DNA from: Sparassis latifolia
Taxonomy: Eukaryota > Basidiomycota > Agaricomycetes > Polyporales > Sparassidaceae
DNA: 64,000 nucleotides
Reading direction: 5' to 3'
NCBI GenBank assembly: GCA_018466975.1
Contig: CM031553.1
Location: forward strand, 744,001 to 808,000
How positions within the stretch are numbered: the first letter of the stretch is position 1; every line of letters starts with the position of its first letter. Below, piece after piece: positions 58,079 through 64,000 of the stretch. Below the pieces are notes generated by a model that did no database searches, had not been told where the DNA came from, and saw only the letters and a program-made list of their open reading frames with translations. Made by a program: the position numbers and the translations under genes.

Positions 58079-60532
58079 ATGCCCATTATACCAGCGGCTT
58101 TTTCTGCACATTCACGTTCTCCTTGCAATGTCGGTCAACCGCGCCTTCTTAGTCCCATTAGGTATCACTCACAAGAGCACTGCGATGACGACGACATCGC
58201 TGTCATGCCTGGCCCATCTCGCCCATCAGACACATTCACACTCTCGGGCCCAGTAAATCCCGATTTTACACCGCTCATATATCATAGCAGACACACTTCA
58301 AGATCAAATACACCTTTTCCATCCACGCAAGGACAGAACACACCCAGTTGGGAGTTTTCTTCGCGCAGAGTATGTGTATTTATATATTAAGCTGGAAATT
58401 ACTGACCATACAAAATAAGCCATCATTATCTATGCCAGGTAATGCGGTCCCACAAACAATCGCCAACGCAAACCATGAAACTCTGTTGAAATTTCAAAAT
58501 CAAGCATATCTTGGCCTGCGTGATGCTTATATGCGCCAAAAGATGGAAATACACGCGCTGAATGCACGGGAACAAATTCTAAAGTAAGTTCGAAGTTTTA
58601 TCTCTCACTTTTTGCGCATATATGCTGCTTATTACCTTGTTCCGCAGGGAGACATATTCGAAACTTGTTGAAGCCGTGCCGCAAGCAGTCCTCCTCATGA
58701 ACAGCGAACCCTCTCAGCCATCAAACTTTCCCGGTTCTTCTGACATCTCAGGACCACGCGCTCTGTCTTTTTCGACTAGCGGTGGAGCACCCCTTTGCAA
58801 GAGCAACTATCCGGGTGTTCGTTTCTGGACGTTTGATGAGTGGAACGCATATAGGAAGATTCTAATCATGGAGGGAGGAATTCTACAGATCCCTGAAAGT
58901 ATCAATGCCGAACACAGCACAGATGAACAGCAAGAAAGCGAAGATCGGCGGAGCAAGAAACCCAATGCTACCAAGAAGAAAAAGACCATACGCCGGGCAC
59001 TGTACCTGGAGGATGAACACGGTGAAACCGTCAGCGACAATCGGGCCGGCGAGATTCGGCGCGTTGCCAGAGAAATTTGGGCACAACTATGGAACGAGGG
59101 CCATGCGCCGGAGACTTGGGGTGCAAAAACTGCGAACGTCGCAGCTTTCTATTATAAGCAGATGAGTCTTCGCTGTCCTGAACTGAGACTTTGCCATGGA
59201 GACTGGAAAGCCGAACGCCTTGCGATCGACTCCTACTCTCAGTGGCGCACTACTCGGTCTAAAGGCGACGAGATGAAATCTGCCTCTCGGTCTCGTTCTC
59301 GTGCTCATTCCCGTGCTCATTCGAAACGTAAGGCCCGCTCTGCATCAGACATGGACTCTTCCGAAGACGACTCTCAACCAACCAAGCGCGTCAAAGCAAC
59401 CATGTCTTCTTCCACCCCATCTTCGAACTCAATATCGATATCTAATCCTACTCCTGATACTGTACACTCTCGAGAGTCTGCAAATCCTGCCGTGAATGTT
59501 CAATCGTCTTCCAGTAGCGCCGTCGCTCTTATCTCTGCTATCGCTATCACTCCTGCCGAATCCGGATCACCTGTTGCCAACGAGAACGACGAAGAGCTTG
59601 AATATATTGATGCTAGTCTTGGACTTGCCGGCTCTGCTTGTGACCCCACTACGGCTTCAGGACAGCGAGATGATACGGACCCTGGCACCCACGAACGACA
59701 GCAGACGCCTATCGCAAGCACTTCAGTCCCGACCACAGCTCGAAACCCGACAAACTCAATGGTGCGTCCTTGAAATATATTATTGTCCGGTTGTTCTCAT
59801 TGTAATGGGTGCCGTCGCATCTCAACTCAGCCTCTTGATCCTCTGTATGTACATTCCATCTTTACAGCAAACTCATGCTGAACTTTAGATTCAAGTGCCG
59901 ACATGTTCGATATGACTCCTGCTACAGCACAAACAGCAACAACCTCAACATCTGCTGCTACTGTAATCCCTCCAGCATCCGAACTTCCAGCACTTACTTC
60001 CGGCGATATCGTGACGGACTCGGTTCGTACAGCGGTACCTACAATGCAACCGAAGAAGAAGAAAAAATCGCCCAAGATGTTCGCCAACAGCTCAAGCACC
60101 GCATCGTGAGTCTCATCCCCTCTATCATTTATGCTTATTGTCGGCTTCCAGGAATTTGTTTGCAAAAGACTGGCTCAAGACTCATGAAGGAGAATCCCGA
60201 GAACAATTCCAATCCGCGTGGGAGGCCCTCGAATCAGCGGAACGGAAGGTGAGTTATCTATATCAACGCTTGAATCTGCGCTGATCGCAGTTTTATTACA
60301 GATGTATGAGGACAGGAGTGCAGCCACCATCGCTGCGCTGAAGGCAGAGAAAGCTGCTGCAAAGAGAGCTGAGAAGGCTGCGAAGGTATCGGGAAAGAAG
60401 AAGGCAGGGCAAGTGACGCTCCCCGCCAGCGCGGGCACGAAAAAGGTACCTTATCTCACTCTTTATCTATGCTATGACACATATTCACTGACTCTACTTA
60501 TATTACAGGTGTTGGGCAGCATCCAGGTGTGA
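58079..60532 (+). CDS. Transposon passenger protein with basic Arg/Ser region
   Basis: Multi-exon plus-strand gene inside the element. Its N-terminus (MPIIPAAFSAHSRSPCN) is Ser/Pro-rich. Exon 2 has a helical HETLLKFQNQAYLGLRDAYMRQKMEIHALNAREQ. The large exon (about 58648-59760) holds NYPGVRFWTFDEWNAYRKI, TIRRALYLEDEHGETVSDNRAGEIRRVAREIW, then an SR/AHS-rich basic run (SRSRSRAHSRAHSKRK) and a low-complexity Ser/Thr tail. Final exons carry QPKKKKKSPKMFANSS and an Ala/Lys-rich coil (AALKAEKAAAKRAEKAAK). The WTFDEWNAY..REIW block could be a small DNA-binding fold, but I cannot name it. Its 3' portion is retained in the deletion derivative at 52440-53062. Confidence 0.6.
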
Positions 60533-60589
60533 AAACGGGGACGACGGCGAACGCAGGGAGTGCGGATGTGTGCGGTTGCGTGCCAGTGC

Positions 60590-60785
60590 GCGGGTGCGTA
60601 CGCGGGCAGGGGGATGGGCGCGCGCGTGCGTGCGGGGGTGTGTAGGTGCGAGGGCGGGGGTACGGGCAGGAGCGGGAGCAGGGGCAGGAGCGGCAGCGGC
60701 AGCGGCGGCGGGGGCGGAAGCGGGGGCGAGAGCGGGGGCGGGGGCGGGGGCAGGGGTGGGAGCGGGGGCGCGGGCGCGGGCGTGA
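60590..60785 (+). repeat. G-rich minisatellite near the transposon's right end
   Basis: About 200 bp of imperfect GGGGGCGGGAGC/GGGGCA units with strongly G-biased plus strand and several runs of four or five G. The pattern can form G-quadruplex structures. Apparent Gly/Ala-rich or Pro/Arg-rich reading frames across it are by-products of the repeat. Confidence 0.85.
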
Positions 60786-61094
60786 GTGGAGCACGCCGAA
60801 GTAGATCGCGCGATGTCGCAGGAGCTCGCACGACGGCGAGGGTGCTCACACGACGTCGAGTGTAGTCACAGTGTATTAAATCACGACAATACAATGTTTT
60901 ACAGCGGCTTAATATTCGACTAGATGCGAAATGCCTCGATTCTCCCGCTTGGCACTGTGCTAGCCTGCGACCACGTTTGATTGGGCTCGCGCAAGATCGC
61001 ATATAGTCCAAATTTTCGCGGCTGGTCGCAGCTGGTCACAGCCACGACCTCGTGCGACTTGCTGCGATCTCACAATACGCGTTTTCCACTGGGC

Positions 61095-61106
61095 CTGAGG
61101 CCTGAG
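61095..61106 (+). repeat. Target-site duplication, right copy
   Basis: CTGAGGCCTGAG directly after the right transposon terminus (CACTGGGC), identical to 53451-53462. Confidence 0.7.
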
Positions 61107-61775
61107 GTCGCAGAAATTCAGCACAAAAGCCACGTGCAAGCCACGTTCGTGCGGTAGGCCCACCCTGCAGACCACTAGTAACAACCGGACATTGATACAA
61201 GACCGTCCACGCTGAACGCGGACGGTGCTTGGTATGAGAGGAACTTGCGGTGAGAACTTGCTTTTTTAGGAAGTCAACCTTCCCGATCGAGGAGCAGGTG
61301 ACAGTGAACACACGTGACTAACGCGTCCGTCAAGTTCAACCGCGACGCGCCACGTAGTCAAAGGAAATTCTGATCTTCTGCAGGTGAGTTATGTGCTGTG
61401 TTTTCTAACATTCAACTCTGCTGTACCAGAGACTTTGTAACCTCGGGCCCCTTTTGGAGTTACAAGCTGTGTTCCACAGCGTTTGACACTGAGATACGAG
61501 TTAAGTCTCTGCAGAAAACCCCATCCCAGTGTTTCTGACAAAGTCGTGTCTCCGCCACCTGCGTGTAGTAACCGTTTGGCGGCACTCATAACACGTATGC
61601 CATATATGGCTGCAGTGTACGCAATTTTCTTTCTTCTGGAATACGTTATTTCAAATGCTGGGACAAAGACTGATTCAGTCGCAACAGTGTCTTGCCCAAC
61701 AACATAAGTGGGGCACGTCACGTTGAAGTGATCAACGATGGGAGTTCCTGGTTTGTGGGATGTTAGTGTCTTCAT
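61095..61775 (-). pseudogene. 5' piece of the gene split by the transposon
   Basis: Minus-strand coding-like sequence. One frame (61311 to 61095) reads TSGLQGGPTARTWLARGFCAEFLRPQAS and continues in frame at 53462 (SAVRRHAATLNAAIG) if the element and one target duplication are removed. Upstream, 61389-61775 is another open frame (DTVATESVFVPAFEITYSRRKKIAYTAAIYGIRVMSAAKRLL) that may be an earlier exon. Its far end overlaps the first exon of the GEN1-type gene on the opposite strand, so its true start is unclear. No family recognised. Confidence 0.4.
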
Positions 61776-64000
61776 GGGGATTCTACGTGTTGCTCAATCG
61801 CTCGTCAGATCCTTCGCCCAGCCGGAGAAACGCGATCGTTGACCCATCTGGCCGTCACGGATGGCTTTGAGGCCAACCCAGAAGGCCACCGCGGATTCCG
61901 TGTCGGAATAGATGCGAGCATCTGGTTTTTTCATGCTGCATACGGCAAAGAGGGCGAGAATCCGGAACTCCGAACCCTGTTCTTCAAGTGCACGCGTCTT
62001 ATGAGCGCGCCTTTCCTGCCCGTCTTTGTCTTCGACGGGCCAAAGCGCCCCGAGATTAAGCGCGGAAAACATATTAGCGGAAATAACCATTGGCTCATTC
62101 AGGGAATGCAGGAGATCATTAACGCCTTCGGTTTCGAGTGGAGAATCGTGCGCGTGTTTCACTCCGTAATCTCCCACAGTCGGGCTTATAATTTATTAGG
62201 CCCCTGGCGAAGCTGAAGCTGAGCTGGCGTACATGAACCGCGTCGGCGTCATTGATGCCGTGATGACGGACGACGTTGATACCTTTGTCTTCGGCGCAGC
62301 GATGGTTGTGCGCAAGTAAGCCTTCATCCATCTCAAGGGAGCCTAATATTCATCCCGAATGCGCCTACAGCTCCAGCATCACTCTATCCGGGAACAGGGG
62401 CCACTCCCTCAAGAACGCGGCAGGGAAGGACGATGGAAACCACGCGGCAACGTACAAGCTGGCAGACATCACGCGGCACCCGGACATCCAGCTGACGCAG
62501 GGCGGGCTGATCCTCATCGCGATCCTGCGCGGGGGCGACTATCACCCTGCAGGCCTCGCGGGATGCGGCCCCGCAATCGCGCATGGGCTTGCGCGTTGCG
62601 GGTTTGGCGACAGTTTGCTGAACGCGGCGCGCACGCTCTCAGATGAGCACCTGCCCGGCTTCCTGGTCGCGTGGCGTGCGGAGGTGCGCGAGGAATTGCG
62701 CACTAATGCACGCGGCCTCCTCCAGCGCAAGAACCCCACGCTAGCGAAGGCGCTGACGGATGACTTCCCGAACATGGAGGTACTCCTGTCGTACACAGAC
62801 CCTATCACGTCCGAACCAAAGGGGCGCACGGCACGCAACGTCAACATGGACTGGCAGAAGGAGCCCGACCTTGGCAAGATTGCGGGTCTGTGCGAGATGT
62901 ACTTCGAGTGGGGAGTGAAGGAGATCATTATCAAGCGCTTCAGGACCGTCCTCTGGCCGTCGGCCGTTCTGCGCATCTTGCGGCGTTCGGTGCTTATTGC
63001 TGATAAGCGGAAAAACAGATTGGTTGAGCGGGATCCCGGAAACATGCCGGTGACACCCAGGAAGAAGGGCAAACAAGGGAGGCCGACTCCGCCAGGCACG
63101 CCCTCTACGATGATCGCAAAGCACTTCTCGTCGTTGCAGCTCGGCTCACCGTCTCGCAGTCAGGGAGTAGAGTCGGATGACGAGGAGCCAGCAGACAATC
63201 TCGTCGTAAAAATCCACTCTTCGAGGCAGCACGCTTCCACGGACGGCATCCTCGAGTACCGCCTCGAAATCGCGCCCCAACAGCTCGTCCACCTATGCGA
63301 AGAGGGCGTGAAGGGCCTTCGGACCGCTCTTGCCACCGGGCTCGAGGAATCAGACGAGGAAGGAGGTGAGGACGATGAAGACGGCGGGAACAACCGGAAG
63401 ACCAAGGCGAAGAAGCCCCCTCCCGATCCATTGAGCCATCTGCGCATCTGGCTGCCCGCGTGCATGGTGCGCATGGTGCACCCAGACCTCGTTGATGAAT
63501 TTGAGGGTGTGCGGGATAGGCGACAAGCAAAGAAGGCCGGTAAAAGTGCGGCTGGTACCAGCGGCGCAGCAGCTTCTAGAGCGAAGAAGGTTGTCACGAA
63601 AGCTGCTACAGTTGCGGAAGAGGAAGAGGAATATAGCGATTCAGGTCCAAGCCCTGGGGGGACCCAGAAGAAGTCCGCTGCTGCACGGACCGTAAAGAAG
63701 GTCCCTGCAGTGCACTCAGGTGCGGTCGCCGAGAAACCTCGGGAGAAGTCGAAAGCTGCCCAAGCCAATCGTCCTCAGAGGCTGGACGACTTCTTTGCGG
63801 CAAGTAAAAGCACCGCTATTGCGAAGGCAAAGGCACTCGCAAAACCAAGGGTGACGTCCAGCACAGCGAAGATTTCAGCACTGTTTGGTGATTCTCAGGC
63901 CAGCAGCTCTCGCCTTCGGGAAGAAAAGCGTTCCAAGGTCATCGAATTGAGTGATTCCTCAGACGACGATCCGGTATTTCCCACACGTTTGTCGTCGCTC
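61738..64000 (+). CDS. GEN1: GEN1/Yen1-type Holliday-junction resolvase, 3' end beyond the window
   Basis: Rad2/XPG-family structure-selective nuclease that cuts Holliday junctions in the nucleus. The 24-nt first exon MGVPGLWD (61738-61761) joins ILRPAGETRSLTHLAV. XPG-N shows GIDASIWFFHAAYG and LFFKCTRLMSAPFLPVFVFDGPKRP. XPG-I, after an intron (about 62151-62202), shows APGEAEAELAYMNRVGVIDAVMTDDVDTFVFGA with the catalytic acidic residues present. The H2TH region reads ILIAILRGGDYHPAGLAGCGPAIAHGLARCGFG. A chromodomain-like part typical of GEN1 probably follows (GILEYRLEIAPQQLVHLCEEG..HLRIWLPACMV). The tail is basic and Ser-rich, with RLDDFF at 63773-63796 and VIELSDSSDDD at 63938-63970. FEN1 and EXO1 are less likely because of the long C-terminus and the GEN-type XPG-I. 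Confidence 0.9.

Larger units (their letters stand above)
53463..61094 (+). mobile_element. 7.6-kb Plavaka/Tnp2-type DNA transposon with intact termini
   Basis: Terminal inverted repeats at 53463-53488 and 61069-61094 start GCCCAGTG and match at 22 of 26 positions. They are bounded on both sides by CTGAGGCCTGAG. Subterminal regions share further motifs (TTGGACTAT..GCGATC; CAAACACGTG / CAAACGTGG). The element carries a transposase (53795-57077, +), a small passenger gene (57098-57904, -) and a larger passenger gene (58079-60532, +), and ends in a G-rich minisatellite. The transposase resembles the fungal Plavaka group of the CMC superfamily. The 1-nt frameshift suggests the element can no longer move on its own, though its ends look usable in trans. 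Confidence 0.85.

Noticed and set aside
60498..61011. Pro/Arg-rich and Gly/Ala-rich frames on both strands
   Set aside because: Generated by the G-rich minisatellite; no start context, splice logic or conserved sequence.

Overview
This 64-kb window is eukaryotic and almost certainly from a filamentous basidiomycete (Agaricomycetes-like). Coding genes are cut by many introns of about 48-65 nt with GT..AG borders. The conserved genes are fungal in style, and the mobile elements carry Tnp2/Plavaka-type (CACTA-like, CMC superfamily) transposases of the kind common in mushroom-forming fungi. Species cannot be named from the sequence alone.

Region 1 (1-10.6 kb) is ordinary, gene-dense housekeeping DNA: the 3' part of a FIG4-type SAC phosphatase (+), a peroxisomal Lon protease ending in the import signal SRL (-), importin beta-1/Kap95 (-) and the Sm-like protein LSm7 (+). 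Region 2 (10.6-23.4 kb) is an accessory, repeat-rich island. It holds a decayed casein kinase I remnant lying between two inverted copies of a ~255-bp repeat, a Tnp2-type transposon whose transposase is broken by two in-frame TGA codons, and a 552-bp MITE made mostly of two ~154-bp inverted repeats. Region 3 (23.4-35.7 kb) returns to single-copy genes: an unrecognised coiled-coil protein (+), TFIIE-beta (-), the deadenylase subunit PAN3 (+), and a Cid1-like nucleotidyltransferase with a long Ser/Pro/His-rich tail (+).

Region 4 (36.4-45.0 kb) holds the most interesting genes: two tandem, same-strand paralogous dynamin-type GTPases. Each has intact G1 (GMVKAGKS), G3 (DLPG) and G4 (THLD) motifs, the same intron splitting the P-loop glycine codon, and a nearly identical hydrophobic segment near the C-terminus. 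Their N-termini differ. Region 5 (45.8-52.4 kb) has choline-phosphate cytidylyltransferase (-) and a divergent pair of F-box-type genes.

Region 6 (52.4-61.1 kb) is a 7.6-kb transposon (53463-61094) with 26-bp inverted termini and a 12-bp direct duplication. It carries a frameshifted transposase and two passenger genes. An internally deleted relative sits head-to-head with it on the left. The large element lies inside a minus-strand reading frame that reads through in frame if one copy of the duplication is kept. Region 7 (61.7 kb to the end) is the 5' part of a GEN1/Yen1-type Holliday-junction resolvase (+), with a FEN1-like PCNA-binding motif and a SUMO-interacting motif.

No rRNA, tRNA, CRISPR or prokaryotic operon features were seen. 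Exon borders were read by eye from splice consensus and reading-frame continuity. Minor exon ends may be off by a few bases.
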